From NCBI GenBank assembly GCA_029204225.1, contig CM055102.1, forward strand, positions 34,652,585 through 34,716,584: a DNA stretch of 64,000 nucleotides. The letters are read 5' to 3'. The stretch comes from Diphasiastrum complanatum. Lineage: Eukaryota; Streptophyta; Lycopodiopsida; Lycopodiales; Lycopodiaceae. Below, piece after piece: positions 36,901 through 44,455 of the stretch (the first letter of the stretch is position 1; each line of letters begins with the position of its first letter). The notes under the pieces were generated by a model that was not told the DNA's origin, searched no databases, and saw only the letters and a program-made list of their open reading frames with translations. Made by a program: the position numbers and the translations under genes.

Positions 36901-39184
36901 GGGCCTAACACAGCCTAGGGACCCAGTCAGCAGGATAGGGCCCCACGTTGGGTCCCGACGTGCAGTCGGCCACGACAGAGCCACGTGGCCGACACTTGGC
37001 AGTATGCATGCTACCAGGCCTCACACTGGGCTAGGAGGGGCTTACTCCATATCAGGGAGTAGGCAAGGTTGGGTGGATCAGTTAGTGTTTGCCCTACTGT
37101 GGTGTTAGGATCTCTTACAGCACTGCTGTAAAATTTCATGACCAAACATCCACTTCTCAGAGGGAACCATGCAGGGAACTGCAAGCAGAGAATTTTAAGC
37201 AAAAAAACTACCAACAACTTGCAACGCTTCTACTTACCCGATACTTGACCAATTGCCACAAAAATTGGTATGCCTGGGCACCCTACCACTTAGCAAACAC
37301 TGTCAAATTTTAAGGCCAAACCATCCACTCTATAGAGAGACCTAATCATGTGATCATTGCTGCAAAATTCAGACCCAAAAAATTCAGAAAAACTTTGGTA
37401 CTGCTTGTTCTCTGAGCACAATGAACCAATCCTCACCAGATTTAGCAAACTAGGTTGCCCCCTATGACAGAGACTGCTTCCAAGAACCATACAATTATCA
37501 AGAATGGTTTTTTCTTGCCAAAAAATCATATGCAGACGTGCAAACTCACAATTCAGCATGCACAGAACCAATTAACGAGATATTCCTACCAGAGGGGCGT
37601 CCTGAGGTACTGATTCTAACGACATATTAAATGGCATAGGTCCATTGTGGCATCACAGAGAACCAAGCTTGCCAAAATTGCTCAAAAAATTAGCTCATAC
37701 CTCCATTGGCAAAAGCAATGTGGTTGTACAAGAACTGTCATGTCTAGTGGCGGCACTCTGGTGTGATCTCTACCACATGACAGAGACTATACTTTTCCAA
37801 CCTCTAACTGGCCTAGTACTCTCACAAATGCAAGTACGTACTGAAAGTATCCTACAGTAGAAATACAAAAAGGCCCTATTGTGGTTGCATGCCTTCCACC
37901 AGCATGGATGCTCATAGTAACTGTTACATTGATACAAGCCTATGAAAAATCTCTTCCTAGAAACCCTACCACAGAAATCAGAGAAAAAGATGCACTATAG
38001 CCTCCAACAAAGCAAACAACAAACAGGATGCAAAAAAGAGTTCGTGTTGTAAGAGTTTCAATAATTTGCTTAAATTAGTATCCACACTTAAACGAATCAA
38101 ATACCAGACATCAAATAATCCAATTTATTGCTGCTTGAAAAGAAAAATTATTTAGAAATGTTCATTGTGAGCAATTTTAACATGTTTTCTTGTAGGGAGG
38201 TTTTTTACAAAATTGAAGAAAAGTCATTTCCCAAATCCAGTGAAATAGGCTGTTGTTGACTTGTTTTTGCTGCAGGGCTAGTACTCTCTAATTAAGGAAA
38301 AACTGGATCAAATTGAATTAAAATAGTTGTGCTTTTGCTGGAAAAACTCGAGTGTCTATCTATGGAACTATATTTATTCAAGTTCACCATTCTTCCTACT
38401 ATAAATGCGATTCTTCTGCTATAAAACGAGAATTGTACTTGAGAGAAAATAAAAATGACTTGGAAAAGGTCTTATTTGGTTAGTCAACACCCATGGAAAA
38501 CCGCAGCAAGTGAAAATTGATCAGAATGATATTCTGAAAACAAATGCACATAAATTTATGTGCTTGCATTGGTACTAAGTAGCTCTTCAAAGTAGTATCA
38601 AGCCTGGGAGGTCTCCTGCAAGATTAGCCTCAAGATTGAATGTGGAGCAGATGATAGAGGTTGTCCCAGGGTGTCTGTGAGACTTGTCAAGGAAAAAGAA
38701 AGATTCATCAGCATGCATAAAATTTAACTTATTTGGACACAACCATCATTGAACACTGGCATCCAATACCTTGCCGAGACTTTCCACTTATTGATCTTTA
38801 CAACATACGTATAAACGACCATAGTAGTGAGCCAAGGCAGGATAAAAAAGACCAACTGCTAAAATATCACCTTAGAGCATTACCTGCAAAGAATGTGGCC
38901 CATAGGATGCCATGAGAGATCCCAAACATTACTTTCATGAGCATTTGAAATTTCAGCCTGAGGCAATTCATGTCTGCAAATCAAGATGAGGATATTTTTG
39001 TTAGAGGCAATGCCTGCCAAACCAAAGCACCCAAGAAAGAAAAAAAAGTGCTTTAAATGGCAAAAGATAGCTAATGATGAATGTCTACTTTGGGAAAGAG
39101 CATACCCTACAAGCCAATGTATAATGCTCCCATCAAAACTACCACTTACAAACAGCTCCTCATGGAATGGATGCCACGCTATTG
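21881..39184 (-). CDS. FY: FY/WDR33 homologue, 3' part (5 exons)
   Basis: Plant homologue of FY (yeast Pfs2, human WDR33), the WD40 subunit of the nuclear cleavage and polyadenylation complex that recognises poly(A) signals. In Arabidopsis it works with the RNA-binding protein FCA in flowering control. Coding exons, 5' to 3': 39106-39184, 38884-38973, 26367-26455, 22821-23749 and 21881-21982. All junctions are GT...AG with matching phases, and the joined 1289 nt have no internal stop. The first three exons give the last WD40 repeats, including the highly diagnostic [19 protein letters not shown]. The large fourth exon is the Pro/Gln-rich tail with PPLP, the FCA WW-domain ligand. The upstream exons (N-terminus and earlier WD40 repeats) were not found. 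The gene looks functional despite retrotransposons in its introns. Confidence 0.93.
21983..22820 (-). other. FY: FY intron d-e (838 bp)
   Basis: Bounded by GTGAAAG and TGTGCAG. No other gene or repeat is recognised inside. Confidence 0.85.
22821..23749 (-). CDS. FY: FY exon d (Pro/Gln-rich tail with PPLP motif)
   Basis: A 929-nt exon after the acceptor CCTTAAACAG, ending CAG before GTGAAAG. The 309 full codons are rich in Pro, Gln and Gly, with Gln runs near 23400-23450 and 23300-23330. EGPVTPGAF and [12 protein letters not shown] near the start match FY tails. One exact PPLP motif lies at 23250-23261; in Arabidopsis FY this motif type binds the WW domain of FCA. No second exact PPLP was seen (PPLG occurs later). 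An open frame on the opposite strand is a composition artefact. Confidence 0.93.
23750..26366 (-). other. FY: FY intron c-d (2.6 kb)
   Basis: Bounded by GTAGTT and TTAAACAG. No transposon coding sequence is recognised; short open frames at 24507-25193 show no similarity. Confidence 0.85.
26367..26455 (-). CDS. FY: FY exon c (end of WD40 domain, diagnostic motif)
   Basis: An 89-nt exon with an acceptor after GTTTCTTGCAG and a donor before GTAGTT. It reads [20 protein letters not shown] then [10 protein letters not shown]. This motif is nearly invariant in FY/WDR33 and settles the gene's identity. Confidence 0.95.
27007..27388 (+). repeat. LTR of the truncated AGTTA-family copy
   Basis: Starts AGTTATGGACTCGGCTCAT and ends CATAACT directly before the primer-binding site. 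The start matches the LTR starts at 42019 and 53384 (minus strand, AGTTATGGACTTGGCTCAT). A short pre-duplication AGTTATGGAC lies immediately upstream. Confidence 0.82.
27389..27400 (+). promoter_or_regulatory. primer-binding site (initiator Met tRNA type)
   Basis: TGGTATCAAAGC immediately after the LTR. It differs by one base from the TGGTATCAGAGC complementary to the 3' end of plant initiator methionine tRNA. Confidence 0.8.
28136..28802. other. no gene recognised (FY intron)
   Basis: Between two retroelement fragments. No similarity was seen. Confidence 0.4.
28803..29935 (-). pseudogene. Ty3/Gypsy RNase H-integrase fragment
   Basis: Minus strand: RNase H end ([20 protein letters not shown], 29700-29830; [20 protein letters not shown], 29640-29710). 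Next come the linker (29346-29591) and the integrase zinc region and core start ([13 protein letters not shown] near 29290-29340, 29119-29427). A C-terminal part [18 protein letters not shown] follows (28960-29018). Parts of the integrase core are missing. Gag, protease and RT are absent, and no LTRs were found. It belongs to the chromovirus-like Gypsy group by motif style. Confidence 0.85.
29936..30218. other. FY intron sequence, no gene
   Basis: Short non-coding stretch ending at the target duplication of the element that follows. Confidence 0.5.
30219..30223 (+). repeat. target site duplication GCACT (left)
   Basis: GCACT directly before the 5' LTR; identical to 37120-37124. Confidence 0.93.
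30224..30573 (+). repeat. 5' LTR of the chromovirus
   Basis: 350 bp from TGTTATGAGCACG to TCTTACA. Nearly the same sequence recurs at 36762-37119, which is longer because of a short insertion (CGTTGGGT-like). Open frames within it are not genes. Confidence 0.95.
30575..30587 (+). promoter_or_regulatory. primer-binding site (initiator Met tRNA)
   Basis: TGGTATCAGAGCC one base after the 5' LTR, complementary to the plant initiator methionine tRNA 3' end. Confidence 0.93.
30588..31487 (+). other. retrotransposon 5' leader
   Basis: A 900-bp untranslated leader before gag. The motif CCAGCGCTGG or its half recurs at about 30764, 30853 and 31145, possibly a packaging or dimerisation signal. No gene is seen. 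Confidence 0.7.
31488..32545 (+). pseudogene. gag and zinc knuckle of the chromovirus, broken
   Basis: Starts at ATG 31488 ([14 protein letters not shown]). The frame meets TAG at 31641-31643, continues as [18 protein letters not shown], and shifts near 31840 ([20 protein letters not shown]). The capsid end is [20 protein letters not shown] near 32170-32230. A frame change leads to the CCHC knuckle [14 protein letters not shown] (CX2CX4HX4C, about 32485-32525). At least four lesions; the structural protein cannot be made whole. Confidence 0.87.
32546..33060 (+). pseudogene. aspartic protease of the chromovirus, partly deleted
   Basis: The protease active site reads [17 protein letters not shown] (32750-32805); the catalytic Asp is kept, with DDG in place of DSG. 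A frameshift near 32815 follows. The expected middle of the protease is missing: the next recognisable segment is [16 protein letters not shown] (32850-32900), the usual GxDW motif at the protease end. Confidence 0.83.
33061..33857 (+). pseudogene. reverse transcriptase of the chromovirus
   Basis: The linker with [20 protein letters not shown] (33145-33205) is followed by RT. TAA at 33363-33365 interrupts just before the first RT motif. [52 protein letters not shown] and the catalytic [13 protein letters not shown] (33675-33715) are all intact. A one-base frameshift near 33838 breaks the end. The active-site Asp pair is preserved, so the RT looks recently lost rather than long dead. Confidence 0.93.
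33858..34376 (+). pseudogene. RNase H of the chromovirus
   Basis: [15 protein letters not shown] and [18 protein letters not shown] (33859-33990) connect RT to RNase H. A frameshift near 34105 leads into [20 protein letters not shown] (catalytic Asp kept) and [17 protein letters not shown] second shift near 34310 occurs before [18 protein letters not shown]-like sequence. Function requires two frame corrections. Confidence 0.92.
34377..36086 (+). CDS. integrase of the chromovirus, intact open frame
   Basis: 569 codons without a stop. They begin in the RNase H-integrase linker ([17 protein letters not shown]), then an acidic insert ([16 protein letters not shown]). The HHCC zinc domain follows ([16 protein letters not shown] ... 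CQKCQ, about residues 158-205). The DDE core has [21 protein letters not shown] and [10 protein letters not shown]. The C-terminal [20 protein letters not shown] and a chromodomain-like [16 protein letters not shown] complete it. All catalytic residues are present. The frame ends abruptly after ERGSVLRKI because the second copy of the 640-bp duplication is out of frame. It could make integrase only as part of the upstream polyprotein, which is broken. Confidence 0.93.
   Translation: MQDFDMSIRYRRGKFNTVADALSRMPMVNELSFTQIRSELLESLRGKCQHDAFFSTIWNSIQSRQLQTPEPVLGAGASSSKNMATSIEDDDESEYTSDDVEDSEPVLPKQTPLVEGQLTQGFKWKQYSIQDEYLLYKDRVCVPNSKDYRQQVLYECHDSPSAGHPGIQKTYELLRRQFFWPSMKKDVQQYVTSCQKCQVNKAERLKGGGLLQPLDIPSGKWESISMDFIVGLPKTQKGNDAIWVTVDRLTKMAHFIPTKTTVRAPELARLFVDRLFKLYGLPSSIVSDRDSKFTGNFWKAVFHHLHTKLNMSTTDHPQTDGQTERVNQVLEDMLRAYVSKRQTDWEEYLSILEFAYNSTRHSAMGYSPFMLMYGFQPRSPTAVGFKQEKFEAARNFLEDLNQMIEHAKHSIRQSQDRARHYADPHRRDVQFSTGEKVYLRVPVDSKTLKSGVRAKLSPRYCGPFTISRRLGEVTYELELPHNSKAFPVFHVSQLRKALTRSDNLVGGSVLVLPLYSQQPPHEPEAILDSRETQTRHTLYREYLVKWNDQPVEDATWERGSVLRKIRLCL
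36071..36750 (+). pseudogene. duplicated integrase end with chromodomain-like tail
   Basis: The second copy (36071-36710) of a 640-bp unit that also covers 35431-36070. It repeats [20 protein letters not shown] through [18 protein letters not shown] and then reaches the native end [12 protein letters not shown] with stop at 36748-36750. It is shifted one base out of frame with the integrase. Scattered substitutions separate the copies. Confidence 0.95.
36751..36761 (+). promoter_or_regulatory. polypurine tract
   Basis: GGGGGAGGGAG directly before the 3' LTR and directly after the polyprotein stop codon: plus-strand priming site. Confidence 0.93.
36762..37119 (+). repeat. 3' LTR of the chromovirus
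   Basis: 358 bp, TGTTACAAGCACG to TCTTACA, matching the 5' LTR with scattered substitutions and a short length difference near 36945-36960. Confidence 0.95.
37120..37124 (+). repeat. target site duplication GCACT (right)
   Basis: Identical to 30219-30223. Confidence 0.93.
37125..38883 (-). other. FY: FY intron sequence, no gene recognised
   Basis: The rest of the giant FY intron up to exon b. No transposon coding sequence is recognised; short open frames show no similarity. Confidence 0.6.
38884..38973 (-). CDS. FY: FY exon b (WD40 repeat)
   Basis: A 90-nt exon, with an acceptor after GATTTGCAG and a donor before GTAATG. It reads [20 protein letters not shown] followed by WHPMGHILC, and ends in AG of a split Ser codon. 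The intron between it and exon a is only 132 bp, while the next intron is 12.4 kb. Confidence 0.93.
39106..39184 (-). CDS. FY: FY exon a (WD40 repeat)
   Basis: A 79-nt exon with an acceptor after TTTGTAACAG and a donor before GTATGC. It reads [20 protein letters not shown] followed by IHWLVG. It starts with two bases of a split codon and ends with GG, completed to Gly by the next exon. Matches the WHPxHEEYFVSGSxDGSI stretch conserved in FY/WDR33. Confidence 0.92.
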
Positions 39185-39239
39185 CTGTTACAAACAGAAT
39201 ATAAGTCAGTTACGATATTTACCATATGAGCTCTCGCGC

Positions 39240-39298
<59 letters not shown>

Positions 39299-41641
39299 TG
39301 TACATATGCAGAGTGTAAGGATGACCATATCAGACATGAGACCCCTTGGATTAAGTGGAAGTGTTATGCTCTTTGATATAGGTTGACTTATGTTAAAAAG
39401 AAAGGGGTTGAGCCCTTACCACTACTTTATGCCTTGACCTAACCGAAAGGTGTAGTGACTACTGACAGCCAACACTATGCCCCATTAACCCTTGGTGATC
39501 GCAGAATCCCGGCCTTGTGCCAGTAAGCCCTACTCATGTTCTGGTCTAATACATACCAAATGGCTAGGTGTACGTCTGTTATTCATGTCCCATCCTGTTG
39601 AATACTTGGTTGTGGGCACACCGAGATGCATCTAGCAACACACCTAACTCACTTTGAGTTAGGTCCCTAGTTCAATTGTCAATTGATACTGAATCTAGCT
39701 CTCAATTGACCCTCTTGGCAACCGGTCAGTCCGCGGTTTTGTTTGATCCATTGTCAAGCCCTAGCATGGTCCCACTCTTTAGTTACCACCTGTGATAGAC
39801 TTGATGAACTTAACTGAACTACTCCCCCTGGATGATGTTTGCATTCAAACCACTCTCCAACAATGATACAAATAGAATGTCATCCATGAACTACTCCCCC
39901 TGGATGTACACTTCATGTTTGCATTCGAACCACTCCCCAACAATGATACAAATAGAATGTCATCCATGAACCCAATCAAATATGCAAGCAATAGAGCATC
40001 CCCAATAGAAAGATAAAACGTATACAATACTGATACTCCCCCTCAAATACTTTCTCACACAAAGTACTTGACAGTATCTTTTCCATGGAATCTACTACCT
40101 CTATCTAACACATAGAGTCACTTAATCCCAAACAACTTTCCAACTTAGGAAGCATTCCATCATGACATATTTGTGTCCTGACACTTTGTCATATGCAAAC
40201 TTCCGAACTAGTGTACGTCCATCTTCCTTGAAGAAACCTGCTTCGCTTAAGAAGACTTCATATTGATTTTCTAAGGATGATCAATAACCTGTCAATTCAT
40301 AGAAATGAACCCTGTTGTTTTTCTTAGAGGCTAAAGAACAACCTGTACTGTTGATTTTCAACAGCTAATCAACACCCTTGGCATCCAAATCTTATTGGAA
40401 ACAACAGAATCTACCACATGACAAAACATGAACTTGGATAGATTCAAGAACTTGAAGAAACAACTTTTTTCCAACTTAAAACAGATCTTCCTAGTAGAAT
40501 TGATATCACTTGGTACCACCACATGAACAATCAACTATGACTTGGATGTTATCCAGGAATTACTTGACAACCACAGCAAACAATCACTTCAATTAATCAT
40601 AAATCTCAAGTGATACTAGTTCAGATAGACAAGAAAGCTTCTACAACATAACCAACTTACTATGACCTGAATAGAAACCAAACCGATACAATGTAGAATG
40701 ACAACCACACAGCTTGTCACACCTGTCACTTGTAACAACAAACTTATCATTTGCCACCATGATAAGAAACTGTGAATCAATGAAGCATCCTGTTGAATAT
40801 TGATTTACCTGGTCTATACTTTTCATGCAACTCCCTCTTCAAAGTTTTCACCTTTGTCAATTCCAATCTCAACAAAACCTTGTCCAATCTTAGAACTTCT
40901 AACCTTCGTTCAGTATGCTTGTTGGTAGCCGCTTTTGCAACTTCAGCGACACCATGACCACTGATTGTCTTCCCCTACCATCACCCTTGTTGTCTCTTGT
41001 TTCACGTAGTTTTTCTAGCTTCATCAATCCTTCCACTTTGCTTTGTAGCATCGCCCTGCATGTCCTGGTCCCAGTGCTTGTCATGTTGATCTCCAACGAC
41101 GTTCCAACAGCCTTCAATAGCGAACTTGCAATAGCTTTGTACTTCCAACATATCTGCCCACGTAAGCCTTCTATGCAACAACAAATGTTGCAATCCTAGC
41201 TGTCTTTGGCTATCTATCCTGGTCAAGCACTCTAACCTGTGAATCTGATCTTCAACGATAATGACCACAAAATCAGCCTCCAGCGATTTGTTTATGAACA
41301 GCAGTGGTCTGATATATAAACTATAGATAGAAACCTAGCGCTTTGCCCTGCACCTAGATCTGATCATCAACAATCTACCAATAGCTGCTATGCTCCTAGA
41401 ATCTGATCTTCAGAAACCTGTTTGATTGCTGTTTCTGAAGCTGAATCTTCAGCAATCTGGTTTGAAGATTTGTATTTCAAATAACCCTACCAATAATCTA
41501 CCTTGCAGATAAACTCTCCAGCGATCTTTACAATAGGAACACTCCAAGACTTCAACTCCAGCTATCCAAATCGTTGACCTTCTGTGCACCTCTTCAAACT
41601 CGCTTTGTAGCAAACAAAGATCCTTAACATGCTTAACATGT
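39185..41641. other. unexplained stretch upstream of FY exon a, probably intron
   Basis: No FY exon was recognised here, so this is probably intron. A tandem duplication (about 75-bp period, containing ACTACTCCCCCTGGATG) lies at 39819-39970. The minus-strand open frames at 40899-41268 have no recognised similarity. The stretch next to 41640 resembles in style the one after 53390, as expected for a single sequence split by the nested LTR elements. Confidence 0.45.
39237..39298. repeat. CT/CA compound microsatellite
   Basis: CT run (39237-39283, one interruption) followed by CA run (39283-39298), 53 bp upstream of FY exon a on the minus strand and thus close to its splice acceptor. Confidence 0.95.
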
Positions 41642-41646
41642 GAACT

Positions 41647-42019
41647 AGTAACAAGCTAAGATTCACTAGCTATGCTAGAAAGCAGGACTTAAACTAGAAA
41701 GCAGGAAGAGAATACTTAAGGAGGCTAAAGAGGAGCAATCATCATAAACTGCATAAAGGAATACAATGATGCCCTACTTATACCCTCTCCCTGAATCAAA
41801 TGGAGGATTCAAAAAAGGGAGGGAAAAGGATTTGGAAGGAAAATAGTGTGCCCTCCCAATAGGAGGACCCCCACTCCAAATCAATGTGACCAAGTCCTCA
41901 AAATATAACCAAATAGGGCCCAAGGCCAGTATATGAATCAAAAGGGCCCTTAGGCCTGCTTATGCATAATAACAATAAAAGAATGGAGGAGACGAATGTA
42001 ATGAGCCAAGTCCATAACT
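41647..42019 (-). repeat. 3' LTR of the outer element
   Basis: 373 bp on the minus strand, from AGTTATGGACTTGGCTCAT to TTGTTACT. It is the same length as the 5' LTR with few substitutions, pointing to a fairly recent insertion. Confidence 0.93.
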
Positions 42020-42030
42020 CTCCCCTGCAG
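42020..42030 (-). promoter_or_regulatory. polypurine tract of the outer element
   Basis: Minus strand CTGCAGGGGAG directly before the 3' LTR. Confidence 0.8.
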
Positions 42031-42236
42031 AAAAACAAAGCCCTCCACCAGCTAGCAAGCATAATGACTATCTAAAATAATAATGTAAGCATGCTAAATA
42101 CTGAAAAATCACGAACTAATGGAAATATTGATGGAGAGGACATAAGTCGTCACAACAGATACCCCAAAAGTATCATAACTGTGTAAAGCAAGTACTAAGC
42201 AAATACCACAATAAAGAATAGTCATAGCTAGCCGAA

Positions 42237-42469
42237 TCATGAAGTAGAAGGAACATCTACAATGATATCTGTAGTAGAGGAAAGAACTAAAGCCATCAGG
42301 GCTCGAGCCTGATCTGCCAATAATGGTGTATGATAAAACACATCAATAGGCTCCCATGTGGCCTCCTCAACAGGACGACCATCCCACTGGATCAAAAACT
42401 GAATTTGTCGGCAGCGTCGACTATGGTGAAGGCGAACCTGGTGAATGGCAGCTGGTAAGAAAGGGAACA
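42237..42469 (-). pseudogene. chromodomain-like C-terminus of the outer element
   Basis: In the open frame 42914-42237: DLELFPFLPAAIHQVRLHHS then RQIQFLIQWDGRPVEEATWE and PIDVFYHTPLLADQARAL. The same sequence with few changes ends the inner element's integrase. The outer element thus keeps the targeting tail although the integrase itself is missing. Confidence 0.88.
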
Positions 42470-43199
42470 GCTCAAGATCAACATCATGGCGACGAAGGGA
42501 ACATCTCGGCCGCGTCATCAAAAACCAAGCAATATGGAACAGCCAGGAATGCCAAGGAACCAGAAGAAGATCAAGCAGCAACCAGGAATGCCAAGGTATC
42601 CGTAATGCCCAAGCTAGTAGAGGATCAGCCCAAAAGATAGGGACATCATACCAAAGTATCCAAAAAGCTCGAGAAGGTAGAACTGCATCAGCAACGGGAA
42701 GCCAATAAGGAAAGTGGAAAAGAGATGGACACTCATCGCGAATAGCCGCATCATACACGTAACCATCAACTATATGTGCAAGGTGCCCCAAGAAAAGATA
42801 GCAGCATCGGAAGACCAGTACCCAAGAGTAGGAACATAAGCAGGATGACAGGCACGCTGTAACACATGGAAAAGCAAGCGATATGCCAGGAAACATGGAG
42901 CATAAAGAGATCATCCTGACAAAGGATAGCTAAAATGGAGAAATATGCACCAGCATGGACAAAAGCCCAAGGTATCCATAAGGCCCATGAATGAGAAGTA
43001 GCAATGGCACACGGTACCCTCAAGGCCCATATCATGAGAAGAGCAGCATGCCAAAAGCTCCAGAAGGTCCAAGAAATCAATGCATCATCTAAAAAGATAT
43101 GATGCATGAAAATAGTAGCAACAAATCTAGAAATAGTAGAGGCCCCAACCAAAAAAATGTAGCCGAAAAATTCATCCAAAAGGACCTCATATGGACATA
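42470..43199 (-). pseudogene. coding-like region of unknown origin, second half
   Basis: Continuation on the other side of the inner element. Taking out the inner element and one target copy joins the frame from 49387 to the frame 43203-42766 without a shift. WHSWLLLDLLLVPWHSWLFH, IAWF and ALWIPWAF repeat the WHSWLLHIAW motif of the first half, showing that both belong together. A frame change near 42800-42900 leads to the frame that ends in the chromodomain piece. Function unknown. Confidence 0.58.
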
Positions 43200-43204
43200 C
43201 CAAT
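43200..43204 (-). repeat. target site duplication of the inner element (left)
   Basis: Plus-strand CCAAT, identical to 49039-49043. Confidence 0.9.
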
Positions 43205-43586
43205 AGTTATGATCAAAATCTCAGGTGTTGAATCAATGAAGCATAAAAGACAACAATAGACTAAAGCCCTACAAGCAATAGACAAGACAATAGGTTCTCC
43301 CATGAAGAGCCCAAGCAATACCAATCAATAATCTGAAAAATGAGTGTACAAATGCCCCCATAAATACCCTACCAATGGACCCTAAAATAGGAATTCAAAA
43401 GTAAAGGGAGGCAAAATGTGGAGGGAAAATAGTGCGCCCTCCTACGGGCCCCCACTCCACATATAACCATATAATAAGGGCCCAAGGCCAGTCAATGTCA
43501 TAAAAAAGGACCCAGTGCGGGTCATAAGCATATAAAAAGGCTCTGGGACCTGTACATGACTAACCTGTATCCTGTAGTCCGTAACT
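43205..43586 (-). repeat. 3' LTR of the inner element (382 bp)
   Basis: From AGTTACGGACTACAGG to CATAACT on the minus strand. Confidence 0.93.
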
Positions 43587-43598
43587 CTCCCTAGCTAC
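43587..43598 (-). promoter_or_regulatory. polypurine tract of the inner element
   Basis: Minus strand GTAGCTAGGGAG directly before the 3' LTR. It is weaker than usual, with a pyrimidine interruption. Confidence 0.65.
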
Positions 43599-43690
43599 AA
43601 AGAACATTGCCCCCAATGTAGGCAAAATAAGATAAGAACCAGTGCCAGAGAAAAATACTACATCAAGATATGCAATCTGAGAAAGGAACA

Positions 43691-44455
43691 TCAAGAGAAG
43701 CCGGAGCATCCCGAGAAGCAATGGTAGAGTGATCGAGCCTGATCAGCCAGGATAGGGGTATGATAAAAAACATCAATGGGCTCCCAAGTAGCCTCCTCAA
43801 TAGGACGACCATCCCACTGGACCAAAAACTGAATCTGCCGATGGCGACGACTATGCAATAAGCGCACCTGTAAAATAGCAGCTGGCAGGAATGGAAAAAG
43901 CTCTGGATCTGTAGGAAATGAGGAATCTCGAGGAGCATCATCCTCAATAGCAGCACGTGATAAACTGACATGAAAGATATCACAAGCCTGAGTAGCAGCA
44001 GGTAACTCAAGACAATATGTAACTGGACTGAGGCGCTCAAGAATCTGAAAAGGCCCATAATAGCGCGGCGCAAGCTTCTCAGTAGAAGCAAGACCCTGTA
44101 CAAAACGATGGCGAGCAAAGCGTAACCGGAGAAAAACAGTATCTCCCTCTGCAAACTCAACATGGCGCCAATGACGATCAACAATGGTCCTGTACAGCTG
44201 CTGAATATGCTGTAAATGAGTAGCAGCTCTAGTAATAATCTCCCGAGCACTCAAAAGATAAGATGAAATAGTAACAGGTGCATCATCTGGAGGAGCAGGT
44301 ATACCGGGTAGAACTGGTGAGTATCCATGAGCAAGCAGGAAAGGAGAAACACATGTGCTGGAACTAACAGAACTGTTATAACTATACTCAGCCAAACATA
44401 AATGCTGATCCCAATCACGACCAGAAGGAGAAACATAATATTGTAAATAATCCTC
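43691..44455 (-). pseudogene. integrase C-terminus with chromodomain-like tail, inner element
   Basis: Continues the integrase after the TAG: EYSYNSSVSSSTCVSPFLLA, FAEGDTVFLRLRFARHRFVQ, KLAPRYYGPFQILERLSPVT and FHVSLSRAAIEDDAPRD. It ends RQIQFLVQWDGRPIEEATWE then PIDVFYHTPILADQARSL, a chromodomain-like fold signature that directs integration in chromoviruses. Another open frame of 195 codons on the same strand in a different phase is a shadow. Confidence 0.92.

Larger units (their letters stand above)
30224..37119 (+). mobile_element. complete Ty3/Gypsy chromovirus, flanked by GCACT target duplication
   Basis: A full-length LTR retrotransposon of 6896 bp in the FY intron, antisense to FY. 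Order: 5' LTR 30224-30573, primer-binding site 30575-30587, leader, gag, zinc knuckle, protease, RT, RNase H, integrase with a C-terminal chromodomain-like region, polypurine tract 36751-36761, 3' LTR 36762-37119. The 5-bp target duplication GCACT is at 30219-30223 and 37120-37124. LTR ends are canonical TGTTA...TTACA. Several stops and frameshifts in gag, RT and RNase H make it non-autonomous, but the integrase reading frame is intact. The integrase end is duplicated in tandem (35431-36710). Placement within a chromovirus clade is not resolved. Confidence 0.95.
26456..38883 (-). other. FY: FY giant intron b-c (12.4 kb) filled with retrotransposons
   Basis: From GTAATG at 38883 down to TTGCAG at 26456. 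It contains, in order of position: a truncated AGTTA-family LTR element (27007-28135, plus), a Gypsy RNase H/integrase fragment (28803-29935, minus) and a complete Gypsy chromovirus (30224-37119, plus). The exons on both sides remain intact with matching phase. Confidence 0.88.

Noticed and set aside
42237-42914. Env-like gene downstream of pol in the outer element, suggested by hydrophobic stretches
   Set aside because: The region lies between protease and chromodomain, not after integrase; there is no clear signal peptide or transmembrane order, and a pyrimidine-rich sense strand explains hydrophobicity.
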